NCBI RefSeq assembly: GCF_016862395.1
Contig: NZ_BOMW01000056.1
Location: 1 to 64,000, forward strand
DNA: 64,000 bases
Direction of reading: 5' to 3'
DNA from: Actinoplanes siamensis
Lineage (GTDB): Bacteria > Actinomycetota > Actinomycetes > Mycobacteriales > Micromonosporaceae
Shown here: positions 16,580 to 24,353 of the stretch, in pieces
Layout of the letters: every line of letters starts with the position of its first letter
Position numbering within the stretch: the stretch's first letter is position 1
The notes under the pieces: generated by a model
What the model was told of the DNA's origin: nothing
Database searches by the model: none
What the model saw: the letters and a program-made list of their open reading frames with translations, nothing else
Made by a program: the position numbers and the translations under genes

Positions 16580-17461
16580 ATGACCCAGGTGGAAGCGCCG
16601 GCGTGGACGCCGATGTCCGCGGAGGAGCGGGAGGCGTTCGACCGCGATGGTTACATCGTCGTGCCGTCGGTGCTGAGTGAGGGCGAGATCGAGGCCGGCC
16701 GCGCCGCGATTCTGGGGTATTACGAGAAGGCCAAGGCCGAGGGCAAGCTGAGCGCGACCGGCGCCCTGCACCAGCTCTCGCCGATCGCCTACGTGCCCGA
16801 GCTGGCCTTCCTGCTCGACCACCCCAAGGCTTTCAAGTACATCTGGTCGCTGCTCGGGTGGAACATCCATGTGTACCACTCGCACATCGACGTGCACCCC
16901 CAGCTGCACGAGAAGCAGAAGGAATGGTGGCACTGGCACCAGGACGGCGGCCGGCAGAACCGGGAGATCGAGACCGACCCGCGGCCGATGCTGTCGGTGA
17001 AGCTGGCGTACTGGTTCTCCGACGTCAGCGAGACCGGCCGGGGCAACTTCACCGTCCTGCCGGGCAGCCACAAGACCAACTGGCTGCCCGGCCCGCCGAG
17101 CCGTGGCGTCCCGTGGCCGCAGCCCGAGGGCGCCGTCCAGATCACCGCGAACGCGGGTGACCTGGTCGTGTTCGACCGCCGTATCTGGCACGCCCGGTCG
17201 GACAACTACTCCGACATCACCCGTGTCGGCGCCTTCTTCGGCTACACCCCGCGCTGGATCGCCATCCGCGACGAGAACGCCGGGCTGCCGAACCGGCCGG
17301 AGTGGGCGAACCTGAACGAGGTGCAGAAGCAGCTGCTCGGCGCGTTCGGCAACGGCGACGGGGACCACCAGTGGGGCCACTACCCGGAGAGCACGCCGCT
17401 CTACGGCGCGCTCAAGGAGCGGGGCCTGCTGGACTCCAGCATCCCGGCGCTCATCCCGTGA
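16580..17461 (+). CDS. Phytanoyl-CoA dioxygenase (PhyH) family Fe(II)/2-oxoglutarate oxygenase
   Basis: A 293-aa non-heme iron oxygenase. The facial triad is visible as H120-x-D122 (in HWHQDGG) and a distal H204 (in DRRIWHARSDN), followed by an Arg suited to 2-oxoglutarate. The family hydroxylates lipids, ectoine or natural-product intermediates; the substrate here cannot be named. I use ATG 16580, preceded by GAGAGGGG, not the longer frame from 16475. It is separated from nudC by 85 bases and ends at a bidirectional terminator. It has no counterpart between nudC and uvrD2 in mycobacteria, so it looks like an insertion into a conserved block. Confidence 0.9.
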   Translation: MTQVEAPAWTPMSAEEREAFDRDGYIVVPSVLSEGEIEAGRAAILGYYEKAKAEGKLSATGALHQLSPIAYVPELAFLLDHPKAFKYIWSLLGWNIHVYHSHIDVHPQLHEKQKEWWHWHQDGGRQNREIETDPRPMLSVKLAYWFSDVSETGRGNFTVLPGSHKTNWLPGPPSRGVPWPQPEGAVQITANAGDLVVFDRRIWHARSDNYSDITRVGAFFGYTPRWIAIRDENAGLPNRPEWANLNEVQKQLLGAFGNGDGDHQWGHYPESTPLYGALKERGLLDSSIPALIP

Positions 17462-17470
17462 CGTTCTGAA

Positions 17471-17511
17471 GACGAGAAAAGGGCCGCCCGTGAGGACGGC
17501 CCTTTCTCGTC
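17471..17511. terminator. Bidirectional terminator between phyH-like gene and mrx1
   Basis: GACGAGAA-A-AGGGCCG pairs with CGGCCCTTTCTCGTC (15 bp, one bulged A). A-rich and T-rich edges on both sides suit both converging genes. Confidence 0.9.
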
Positions 17512-17525
17512 GCGCGGCTCGCGGA

Positions 17526-17768
17526 TCAGGCGGCGAGCTCCGCCAGGTGCTGCTTCACCTGCACGATCGACGGGTTGGTCAGCGCCGAACCATCGTCGAA
17601 CCTGAGAGTGGGCACGGTCTGATTTCCGCCGTTCACGCTGCGCACGAAGGCGGCCGAGGCCTCGTCCTGCTCGATGTCGATCACGTCGTAGGCGATGCCC
17701 TCCCGGTCGAGCTGCGACTTGAGGCGGTGGCAGTACCCACACCAGGACGTCGAATACATGGTCAGCAT
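17526..17768 (-). CDS. mrx1: Mycoredoxin-1 (glutaredoxin-like)
   Basis: An 80-aa thioredoxin-fold oxidoreductase that reduces mycothiol-protein mixed disulfides in the cytoplasm. The active site C10-G-Y-C13 and the cis-proline segment TVPTLRF are present, and the length equals that of actinobacterial Mrx1. GAAGGAG lies eight bases before ATG 17768. Upstream on the minus strand is a match to the SigR promoter consensus (17819-17845), so induction by thiol stress is likely. In Mycobacterium tuberculosis mrx1 also neighbours uvrD2; here the two genes are divergent. Confidence 0.95.
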   Translation of the reverse strand: MLTMYSTSWCGYCHRLKSQLDREGIAYDVIDIEQDEASAAFVRSVNGGNQTVPTLRFDDGSALTNPSIVQVKQHLAELAA

Positions 17769-17818
17769 CGGGCAGGCTCCTTCGGATCCGGGTCACACGG
17801 CACTACGCCGTCCCGCAC

Positions 17819-17845
17819 AACGCCCGGCGGGGGTGTCATGATTCC
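17819..17845 (-). promoter_or_regulatory. SigR-type promoter of mrx1
   Basis: On the minus strand GGAAT (17845-17841), 19 bases, then GTT (17821-17819). This equals the known SigR/SigH consensus GGAAT-N18/19-GTT. It reads toward mrx1, whose start is about 50 bases downstream. Confidence 0.75.
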
Positions 17846-17850
17846 CTACC

Positions 17851-19992
17851 GTGCGGACTGAAGCGGTGCTGGCCGGGCTCGACCCCGAGCAGCGGACGGC
17901 GGTGACGGCGCCGGCCGGTCCGGTCTGCATCCTGGCCGGCGCCGGCACCGGCAAGACCCGGGCGATCACCCATCGGATCGCGCACCGGACGCTCTCCGGC
18001 GAGATCAACCCGCGGCACGTGCTCGCGGTCACGTTCACCGCCCGGGCCGCCGCCGAGATGCGCGCCCGGCTCACCGCGCTCGGCGCCGGCGGCGTGCAGG
18101 CCCGGACGTTCCACGCGGCGGCTCTGCGCCAGGTGCGCTACTTCGCCGCCCGCCTGCTCGACGGCCGTGGCATGCCGGAACTGATGGAGAGCAAGGTCCG
18201 GGTGGTCGGCCTGGCCGCCGCCCGCGCCGGGGTGCGCGCCGACCGTGCCGTGGCCCGCGACCTGGCCGGCGAGATCGAGTGGGCCAAATCCTCCCTCGTC
18301 GAGCCCGGTGAGTACGCCGTCGCCGCCGCCAAGGCGCTGCGTGAGCCCCCGTTCGAGCCGGCCCGGGTGGCTGAGGTGTTCGCGGCGTACGAGTCGCTCA
18401 AACGCCGCCAGGGCGTGATCGACTTCGAGGACCTGCTGCGCGCCGCGGTCTGGGGCATCGAGGAGCACCCGGACGTCGCCGATCAGATCAGGGCGCAGTA
18501 CCGGCACTTCGTCGTCGACGAGTACCAGGACGTCAACCCGCTGCAGCAGCGGTTGCTGGAGGCCTGGCTGGGCGGCCGCGACGACCTCACCGTGGTCGGC
18601 GACGCCAGCCAGACGATCTACTCGTTCACCGGCGCCACCTCGTCGTACCTGATCGACTTCCCGCGCCGGTGGCGGGGCGCCACTGTGGTCCGGCTGGTCC
18701 GCGACTACCGCTCCACCCCACAGGTGGTCGGGCTGGCCAACGCGGTGATCCGGCAGGCCCGCGGGACCGAGGCGAGACTGCGCCTGGAGCTGGTGGGCCA
18801 GCGGCCACCCGGTCCGGAGCCGGAGCTGAAGATCTTCCCGGACGAGCCGGGGGAGGCCAACGCGGTGGCGCGGCGGTGCCGGGAGCTCATCGCGGCCGGC
18901 ACGCCGGCCAGCGAGATCGCGATCCTGTTCCGTACGAACGCGCAGTCCGAGGCGTACGAGGAGGCGCTGGCCGAGGCGCAGGTGCCGTACGTGGTCCGCG
19001 GCGCCGAACGGTTCTTCGAGCGCGCCGAGGTACGGCAGGCCATGGTCGCCCTGCGCGCCGCGGTGCGGTCCATCCCGGGCGAGACCCCGCTGCGCCAGGC
19101 GGTCGTCGAGGGTCTCGCGGCTACCGGCTGGAACCCGCACCAGCCCCCGCCCGGCGGCGCCGCCCGGGAACAGTGGGAGGCGCTCGCCGCGCTGGTCGCA
19201 CTCGCCGAGGAGTACGCCGCGGAGCCGGAGATCCTGCCCATCGGGGAGGCCGGTCGGGTGCAGCGGGAGGTCACGCTGGCGGCGTTCAACGACGAGCTCG
19301 CCCGCCGCGCCGAGCAGCAGCACGCGCCGACCATGGCGGGCGTCACGCTGGCCTCGCTGCATTCGGCCAAGGGCCTGGAGTGGGACGCCGTGTTCCTGGT
19401 CGGGCTCGCCGACGGCACGCTGCCCACGACGTACGCCAAGACCGCCGAGCAGTTGGAGGAGGAGCGCCGGCTCCTCTACGTCGGGGTGACCCGGGCCCGG
19501 CAGTTGCTCTGGCTGTCCTTCGGGCAGTCCCGGGCGCCGGGCGGCCGGGCCCGGCGGCCGTGCCGGTTCCTGCCGCATCTGGAGCGGTCCGGCGCCGGCC
19601 CGGCGCAGCCGACCGGCGACCGGAGTCGGAAAACCGACCGCCGCCCGCCGAAGATCTCTTCCTGCCGGATCTGCGGGGCCACCCTGCTGGCCGGCGCGGA
19701 CCGGAAACTGGGCCGCTGTCCGACCTGTCCGTCGGATGTGGACGAGGACCTTTTCCAGCGGCTCCAGGACTGGCGGGCGAGCACCGCAGCAGAGCTGAAA
19801 GTCCCTGCGTACGTGGTGTTCACCGACGCCACTCTGGTGGCCGTGGCGGAACGCCGCCCGACCGACCCGGCCCAGCTGCTGGCGATCGCCGGGATCGGCC
19901 CGCGCAAGCTTGGCCAGTACGGCGACGCGGTCTTCGCCTTGGTGGGCGGTGCGAGCGTCGATGAGCTTGGCCGAAAAAACTTTGAAAACTAG
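17851..19992 (+). CDS. uvrD2: ATP-dependent DNA helicase UvrD2 with HRDC domain
   Basis: A 713-aa superfamily-1 helicase. It has Walker A GAGTGKTRA (residues 31-39), FTARAAAEM, Walker B VVDEYQDVN (about 222), GDASQTIYSFTG (about 249), HSAKGLEWDAV (about 504) and YVGVTRARQLL. A tetracysteine motif (CRICG and CPTC, residues about 604-632) links to a C-terminal HRDC domain, the architecture of mycobacterial UvrD2. Start is GTG 17851; CATGAT eight bases upstream could be a -10 of a leaderless transcript. It is divergent from mrx1 and its 3' end contains the whiB7 promoter. Confidence 0.95.
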   Translation: MRTEAVLAGLDPEQRTAVTAPAGPVCILAGAGTGKTRAITHRIAHRTLSGEINPRHVLAVTFTARAAAEMRARLTALGAGGVQARTFHAAALRQVRYFAARLLDGRGMPELMESKVRVVGLAAARAGVRADRAVARDLAGEIEWAKSSLVEPGEYAVAAAKALREPPFEPARVAEVFAAYESLKRRQGVIDFEDLLRAAVWGIEEHPDVADQIRAQYRHFVVDEYQDVNPLQQRLLEAWLGGRDDLTVVGDASQTIYSFTGATSSYLIDFPRRWRGATVVRLVRDYRSTPQVVGLANAVIRQARGTEARLRLELVGQRPPGPEPELKIFPDEPGEANAVARRCRELIAAGTPASEIAILFRTNAQSEAYEEALAEAQVPYVVRGAERFFERAEVRQAMVALRAAVRSIPGETPLRQAVVEGLAATGWNPHQPPPGGAAREQWEALAALVALAEEYAAEPEILPIGEAGRVQREVTLAAFNDELARRAEQQHAPTMAGVTLASLHSAKGLEWDAVFLVGLADGTLPTTYAKTAEQLEEERRLLYVGVTRARQLLWLSFGQSRAPGGRARRPCRFLPHLERSGAGPAQPTGDRSRKTDRRPPKISSCRICGATLLAGADRKLGRCPTCPSDVDEDLFQRLQDWRASTAAELKVPAYVVFTDATLVAVAERRPTDPAQLLAIAGIGPRKLGQYGDAVFALVGGASVDELGRKNFEN

Positions 19993-19996
19993 TCCG

Positions 19997-20035
19997 TTAA
20001 TTCGTTTGCCCTCCGCTGTAGGGCAGGCATAGCCT
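19997..20035 (+). promoter_or_regulatory. whiB7 promoter with AT-rich activator element
   Basis: TTAATT (19997-20002) lies three bases before a -35 TTGCCC (20006-20011). An 18-bp spacer leads to -10 TAGCCT (20030-20035). WhiB7 is known to act at promoters carrying an AT-rich stretch just upstream of the -35, including its own, so this fits autoregulation. It begins five bases after the uvrD2 stop. Confidence 0.7.
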
Positions 20036-20110
20036 CAGGACACACCTTGCCGGGGAGCTCTTCCGGGCGAGATCGAACTACTAGTGCAGGTTATGGAGGA
20101 GGTGGCACCA

Positions 20111-20422
20111 ATGAGGATCAACACCATGCCGATGCGTCCGTTGCGCCCGTCGATGCTGCCGTCTGCTGCCTGCGCTCCGTCCGTTCTGCTGCCCGCCGCC
20201 GCTCCGTCGGCGCTGCTGGCCGTTGAGCGGGTTCTGGTTCCGCAGGCGCACCAGGTCGTCAGCCAGCACCAGGCCGAGCTGGGCGAATGGGCTGTCGAGC
20301 GGGTGCTCGTCGGCGGAATGAACGGCACCAATGGCACCACTGGGTTCAAGGGCAGCGACTCCATCTCCAGCAAGCGCTACACGGATGGCGACGGCGCCCC
20401 GCCTCGAGGAAGGCCGGTCTGA
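20111..20422 (+). CDS. Upstream ORF in the whiB7 leader, 103 codons
   Basis: A small ORF between the whiB7 promoter and the attenuator. ATG 20111 has an excellent Shine-Dalgarno, GGAGGAGGT, seven bases upstream. The product starts Met-Arg-Ile-Asn, is rich in Pro, Leu, Ala and Val, has one Cys and no recognisable fold. Its TGA (20420-20422) lies just beyond the 5' arm of the antiterminator hairpin (20401-20409), so a ribosome reaching the stop would cover that arm. Upstream ORFs controlling whiB7/wblC by ribosome-mediated attenuation are established in mycobacteria and Streptomyces. I infer that translation of this ORF, not its product, is what matters. Confidence 0.75.
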   Translation: MRINTMPMRPLRPSMLPSAACAPSVLLPAAAPSALLAVERVLVPQAHQVVSQHQAELGEWAVERVLVGGMNGTNGTTGFKGSDSISSKRYTDGDGAPPRGRPV

Positions 20423-20490
20423 AAGACCAGACCTCCGGCTCACCTCGAGGCCGCGGAACCCGTAACCGGGATCCGCGGCCTTAATTTTTT
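20401..20490 (+). promoter_or_regulatory. whiB7 attenuator: antiterminator and intrinsic terminator
   Basis: Terminator: GGCCGCGGA (20449-20457) pairs with TCCGCGGCC (20472-20480) over an inner CCCG/CGGG, then TTAATTTTTT to 20490. Competing hairpin: GCCTCGAGG (20401-20409) pairs with CCTCGAGGC (20443-20451), with GCCGG/CCGGC nested inside. The two share bases 20449-20451 and cannot form fully together. A ribosome finishing the upstream ORF blocks the antiterminator; one stalled upstream frees it. Confidence 0.75.
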
Positions 20491-20565
20491 GCCGGCTCAC
20501 CAAGCCGGTGCACCACCCGGAACACGATCCAGAAGATCGAGAGAAGAGAGAGGTGACCGGGCTTT

Positions 20566-20928
20566 ATGAGTCTGGCGCTGGCCCCGATCGACATCACCGT
20601 CGACATCGAGGCGAACCTGCCCTGCCGGAAGTTCGACCCGGACCTGTGGTTCTCCGACTCCCCGGCTCAGCTGGAGCTGGCCAAGTCGCTCTGCGGGGAC
20701 TGCCCGCTGCGCGTCGAGTGCCTGGCCGGCGCGGTGGAGCGGGCCGAGCCCTGGGGCGTCTGGGGTGGCGAGATCTTCGAGCGCGGGGCCGTGGTTCCGC
20801 GCAAGCGGCCGCGGGGCCGTCCCCGTAAGGCCGACGTCGCTCGCGACGCCGAGCTGGCCGTCGAGGTCGAGGAGCGGCTCGCCGCGAACGGTCTCGACTC
20901 CCGCAACAGCGTTCGGCTGGCGGCCTGA
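20566..20928 (+). CDS. whiB7: WhiB7 redox-sensing transcriptional activator
   Basis: A 120-aa Fe-S protein that partners the principal sigma factor and activates intrinsic antibiotic-resistance genes. Cluster cysteines are C20, C43, C46 and C52; the sigma-contact turn PWGVWGGE follows at 62-69, and an AT-hook PRGRPRK lies at 82-88, the mark of WhiB7. ATG 20566 is preceded by a purine-rich stretch ending AGAGAGGTG about 10 bases upstream. The 5' leader is over 500 bases long and contains an upstream ORF and an attenuator. Neighbours uvrD2 and the ABC1 gene are the same as in Mycobacterium tuberculosis. Confidence 0.97.
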   Translation: MSLALAPIDITVDIEANLPCRKFDPDLWFSDSPAQLELAKSLCGDCPLRVECLAGAVERAEPWGVWGGEIFERGAVVPRKRPRGRPRKADVARDAELAVEVEERLAANGLDSRNSVRLAA

Positions 20929-21010
20929 CATGACCGCTTCGACCCGTCCGCGTAGTACCGAGAACCGAAAGCCGAGCACCGAAACCGTGCGTTCGAATGG
21001 AGCCACCAAA

Positions 21011-21157
21011 GTGAGACTCATCCAAGAAGCGTTATCCCGGGCTCGAATGCGTCAGCCTCAGAGTGACCGTGCACCTGAGGCTTACCGATCCGCCCGCCGT
21101 GTCGCCATGGAGGCCCGCAAACGGGCCGCCCGCGAACTCGGCGTCGGCGGGTACTGA
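21011..21157 (+). CDS. Small basic protein downstream of whiB7, 48 aa
   Basis: Product begins Met-Arg-Leu-Ile-Gln-Glu and is rich in Arg and Ala (RRVAMEARKRAARELG), predicted mostly helical. GTG 21011 has GGAG eight bases upstream. An in-frame ATG at 20930, one base after the whiB7 stop, would add 27 residues, but that stretch has poor third-position GC and no Shine-Dalgarno, so it looks like spacer. It precedes a strong terminator and is probably co-transcribed with whiB7. No function is recognised. Confidence 0.6.
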   Translation: MRLIQEALSRARMRQPQSDRAPEAYRSARRVAMEARKRAARELGVGGY

Positions 21158-21184
21158 TCCCGCAATCGCGCTGTCCGGCGAGGA

Positions 21185-21220
21185 GAAACAGCCCGTCCGC
21201 TTCGGTGGACGGGCTGTTTC
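21185..21220. terminator. Terminator closing the whiB7 transcript
   Basis: GAAACAGCCCGTCC and GGACGGGCTGTTTC form a perfect 14-bp stem with an 8-base loop. The 298-bp stretch from here to the ABC1 gene (21221-21518) contains short GGGACTTC/CTCACCGGGA-like repeats but no gene. Confidence 0.9.
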
Positions 21221-21518
21221 GCTGCCTGGCCGGTTCGGGTCGCCGCGGATTCTTTCAAGCAGCTCGCCGTGACTCTTGAGCCGCTCACCGGGACTTCGGA
21301 CAGCTCATCGGGACTTCCGGGCAGATCATCGAGGAATTCGAACCGCTCACCGGGCGCGGAAGCCGGACACGGGAATCGCGTGAAAAGCCGGAAAGGTGGC
21401 GTGGCCACCAGCCGATAAAGACTCCCCGGAGCCCCGCCGGCGATTTCCGATTTCGTTTCCGGCTGTTTCCTCCGCGCATCGCTCTGGCCGCTGTGGACGG
21501 GCGCGCGGCGCTTCTGTG

Positions 21519-22865
21519 TCACGAAACCGGGGCGAACCCCGGGAGCCACTTCTCCAGGATCTCCCGGTACCCCGCCTCGGCCTCCAGCTGGCAGAGCACG
21601 CCGATCGAGCCCAGCGTGACTCGATGAATCATCAGGTACGACGGCGGGAGGTTCAGTTTGCGGCCCAGCTGGTACGCGGGCGACCGGGGGTTGGCGATGC
21701 GGGTGGCCTCGCCGCGCAGCCAGGACCTGGTGAAGCGGAACCGCTCCACCGCCACCGGCTCGATCATCGGCCGCAGGAAGGAGAGCACCGCCTCGGCGTC
21801 GATCGGCTCGTCCGGCCTGATGAAGCCCTCGTCGCGCAGCCCGTCGGCGACGCCCTCGGCGTCCCCGTCCAGGGCCAGCCGGACCAGCCGGCCGATCGGC
21901 TCGGGGTGGCCCTCCGGGAGCCGCGCCACCGCGCCGAAGTCGATCACGCCGAGCCGCCCGTCCGGCAGGATCCGGTAGTTGCCCGGGTGCGGGTCGGCGT
22001 GCAGCAGCCCGGCCCGGCCGGGTGCGGAGAAGTGCAGCGTCGCCATCAGCCGGCCGGCCTCGTCACGCTCCTCGGTGCTGCCGTCGGCGATCACCGAGGA
22101 CAGCGGGGTGCCCTCGACCCACTCGGTGACCAGCACGCGCGGCGCGGAGGCCAGCACCCGCGGCACGAAGATGTCGGCGTCGCCCTGGTAGGCGGCGGCG
22201 AACGCGTGCTGGGTCTGCGCCTCCATCTCGTAGTCCAGCTCCTCGACGACGCGCTCGTGCAACTCGGCGAGCAGCGGCTTGACGTCGATCCCAGGCTGGA
22301 TGATCTTGAACATCCCGGCCAGCCGGGAAAGCTGTTTGAGATCGGAGACCAGTGCCTCGCCGGCCCCCGGATACTGCACCTTGACCGCGACCGGCAGCAG
22401 CTTCGGCTTGCTGTTCCTGCGGGCCGGCGGCAGCTTCCAGACCGCCCGGTGCACCTGGCCGATGCTGGCCGCGGCGGCCGGGCTGTCGTCGAACTCGGCG
22501 AAGCCGTCCCGCCAGTCCGGCCCGAGCTGCTCGGCGAGCGCCTTGTGCACGCTGGCCACCGGCATCGGCGGCGCGGCCTCCTGCAGCTTGGTCAGAGCCT
22601 GCCGATACGGCCCGGCCAGCTCGTCGGGCAGGGCGGCCTCGAACACCGAGAGCGCCTGGCCGAACTTCATCGCCCCGCCCTTGAGCTGGCCCAGCACGCT
22701 GAACAGCTGCTCGGCGGTGCGCTGCTGGATGTCCGCGGAAATGACGTCGGCGGCGATCCCGACCGCCCGCTTGCCGAGACCCAGCGCGGTACGGCCGGCG
22801 AACCCCAGGGGCAGCGCGGCCAGCTTGGCTGTCCGCGAAGCCGCGCGGCGCGGTATGTCGGTCAC
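21519..22865 (-). CDS. ABC1/UbiB (AarF) family atypical kinase-like protein
   Basis: A 448-aa protein-kinase-like-fold ATPase. The family's KxGQ motif appears as LKGGAMKFGQALS, the Ala-rich nucleotide loop as AAAASIGQVH, the catalytic region as LLHADPHPGNY and the metal-binding region as GVIDFGAVARL. No C-terminal membrane helices are obvious. The Mycobacterium tuberculosis gene at the same place, Rv3197, lies next to whiB7 and has been linked to macrolide tolerance, so a role in drug resistance or lipid/quinone metabolism is possible. Start is GTG 22865; CACAAT six bases upstream could be a -10 for a leaderless message. It converges on the whiB7 operon. Confidence 0.93.
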   Translation of the reverse strand: MTDIPRRAASRTAKLAALPLGFAGRTALGLGKRAVGIAADVISADIQQRTAEQLFSVLGQLKGGAMKFGQALSVFEAALPDELAGPYRQALTKLQEAAPPMPVASVHKALAEQLGPDWRDGFAEFDDSPAAAASIGQVHRAVWKLPPARRNSKPKLLPVAVKVQYPGAGEALVSDLKQLSRLAGMFKIIQPGIDVKPLLAELHERVVEELDYEMEAQTQHAFAAAYQGDADIFVPRVLASAPRVLVTEWVEGTPLSSVIADGSTEERDEAGRLMATLHFSAPGRAGLLHADPHPGNYRILPDGRLGVIDFGAVARLPEGHPEPIGRLVRLALDGDAEGVADGLRDEGFIRPDEPIDAEAVLSFLRPMIEPVAVERFRFTRSWLRGEATRIANPRSPAYQLGRKLNLPPSYLMIHRVTLGSIGVLCQLEAEAGYREILEKWLPGFAPVS

Positions 22866-22999
22866 CAGATCATTGTGACCGACACCCGGCCCGTACTCGG
22901 CCTGTCGAACCCGGGTTTGCCAGGTTATGCGACAAAAGTTCGATTAAGGATCCACACTTCCTCCACACTTCGGCATGATCATCCGAGTTCTGGAGCCCG

Positions 23000-23227
23000 G
23001 GAGCGCCGTCCGTCCAGCGGTGCCTCAGAGATCGCCGCCCCGCGGCTCCGGAGCGCCGTCCCGTCCGGCGCCTGCGCGGGTGTGAGCGGCTTGGCGCGCC
23101 GGAGCGCCGTCCGTCCAGCGGTGCCTCAGAGATCGCCGCCCCGCGGCTCCGGAGCGCCGTCCCCTCCGGTGGCCGCGTGAGTTCCTGCCGCTTGACGCGC
23201 CGGAGCGCCGTCCCGTCCGGCGGCTGA
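23000..23227. repeat. Alternating 50/51-bp repeat array (A-B-A-B-b)
   Basis: The 12-mer ggagcgccgtcc occurs at 23000, 23050, 23101, 23151 and 23202, so the period alternates 50, 51, 50, 51. The first and third units are identical over 63 bp (23000-23062 and 23101-23163). The second and fourth are related but diverged. The array covers the last codons of the ThiF-like gene and its downstream region. Confidence 0.9.
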
Positions 23228-24313
23228 CCGGGCATGGGTGGCCCGGCGCCCGCGACGATGGCAGGTGCAGACCGGATGAGGCGGCCAACTGCGCCGCCGG
23301 ATCCGCCCCGGCGAGCTGATCTCCACCGCCGCCCCCAGGGTCTCCGGCGTCCCGCCGTCCAGGAACGTGAGCACCTCCGCCACCACGAACCCGGTGGCCG
23401 CCAGCACCGTCGCCACCGCGCACGGCTCGGCCACGTCCGGCCCCGGCGGCCCCTCGGCGCCCGGCCAGTCCGGATCGCGCTCCCGGCGGTGCAGGTCCTG
23501 GCAGTTCAGGCAGGGCCCGCCGGCCGACGGCACGAGCGGCCCGATCACCGCCACCCCGTCGCGGATCCGCACCGCGAGATGCGGCTGCCGACGCCCGGCA
23601 TGCGCCGCCGCCACCAGGGCCGCGGGCTGCTCGTGGGCGAGCTGGACCACCAGGTTGACCGGCGCTCGGCGGACGTCGTGCACCGCCGTCCCGGGCACGG
23701 ACCGGTGCACCGCGGCCGCCACCGCGGCCCGCAGCGGGCTGCCGAGATCGCCGGCCCGCAGCGCGCTGCCGGCCAGGTGGCCCGGCCCCACCACCCCGGA
23801 CAGGTCCGGGAAGACGTGCCCCACGCCGGCCTCGGCGAGCGCCACCGCGACGCTCGAACCGAGCCGCCCGCGCCCGGCCAGCACCACCCGGGCGGCTCGG
23901 CGGCGCCGCAGCACCCGGGCCGGGGAGGGGTGGGGGAGGTCGCCCGGCGCCGGGCCGCCGAGGGCGAGCGCCGCGGCCTCGGCGGCCAGCCGCCGTCGCT
24001 CCACGCTGGGCAGCCCGGCCGGGAGCAGGGCCGCCGAGGGCAGCACCAGCCCGGCCCGATGCAGCAGATCGACGAGTTGCCGAGCCTCTTCCGGAGCCAC
24101 TCCCAGCTCCGCCGCGTGCACCAGCACCTGCCGCTCGGCGAGATTGCCGTCCAGCAGATCGAGCACCCGGGCCAGGCGTGGATCGGGCAACTCCACCCGC
24201 ACCGCCCGGGCCGGGTCCAGCCCGATCTGCAACTCCACTGGCCCGCGCCAGACCCGGGCCAGCCCCGGGATCAGGGTCGGCCGGGGCAGCGGGTTGCGGG
24301 GCGGAAGAGTCAT
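23126..24313 (-). CDS. ThiF/E1-like protein (leader-peptide-binding/cyclodehydratase-like)
   Basis: About 395 aa. An N-terminal region (LDPARAVRVELPDPRLARVL and so on) resembles the winged-helix leader-binding domain of TOMM-type proteins. The middle has a Rossmann glycine loop, VVLAGRGRLGSSVA. A C-terminal zinc site is suggested by C-L-N-C and C-T-C pairs. The adenylation residues of active E1 enzymes are not evident, so it may be a non-catalytic relative. Rv3196 occupies the same place in Mycobacterium tuberculosis. Start ATG 24313 is chosen over GTG 24361. The last 40 or so residues are translated from the repeat array and are probably not an ancestral domain. No peptide-precursor gene is visible nearby. 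Confidence 0.7.
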   Translation of the reverse strand: MTLPPRNPLPRPTLIPGLARVWRGPVELQIGLDPARAVRVELPDPRLARVLDLLDGNLAERQVLVHAAELGVAPEEARQLVDLLHRAGLVLPSAALLPAGLPSVERRRLAAEAAALALGGPAPGDLPHPSPARVLRRRRAARVVLAGRGRLGSSVAVALAEAGVGHVFPDLSGVVGPGHLAGSALRAGDLGSPLRAAVAAAVHRSVPGTAVHDVRRAPVNLVVQLAHEQPAALVAAAHAGRRQPHLAVRIRDGVAVIGPLVPSAGGPCLNCQDLHRRERDPDWPGAEGPPGPDVAEPCAVATVLAATGFVVAEVLTFLDGGTPETLGAAVEISSPGRIRRRSWPPHPVCTCHRRGRRATHARSAAGRDGAPARQAAGTHAATGGDGAPEPRGGDL

Positions 24314-24353
24314 GAGTGACAGGTTGTCACTGCGAGGCTGCGGAGCGAGTTCG

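Noticed and set aside
23000..23227. CRISPR-like appearance of regularly spaced repeats
   Set aside because: The anchor is only 12 bp, the 'spacers' are themselves repeated, the array is partly coding and no cas gene is present.
23126..24313. RiPP (TOMM) biosynthetic cluster
   Set aside because: The ThiF-like gene has no YcaO, dehydrogenase or precursor-peptide gene nearby, and its relatives sit in this conserved block in mycobacteria.
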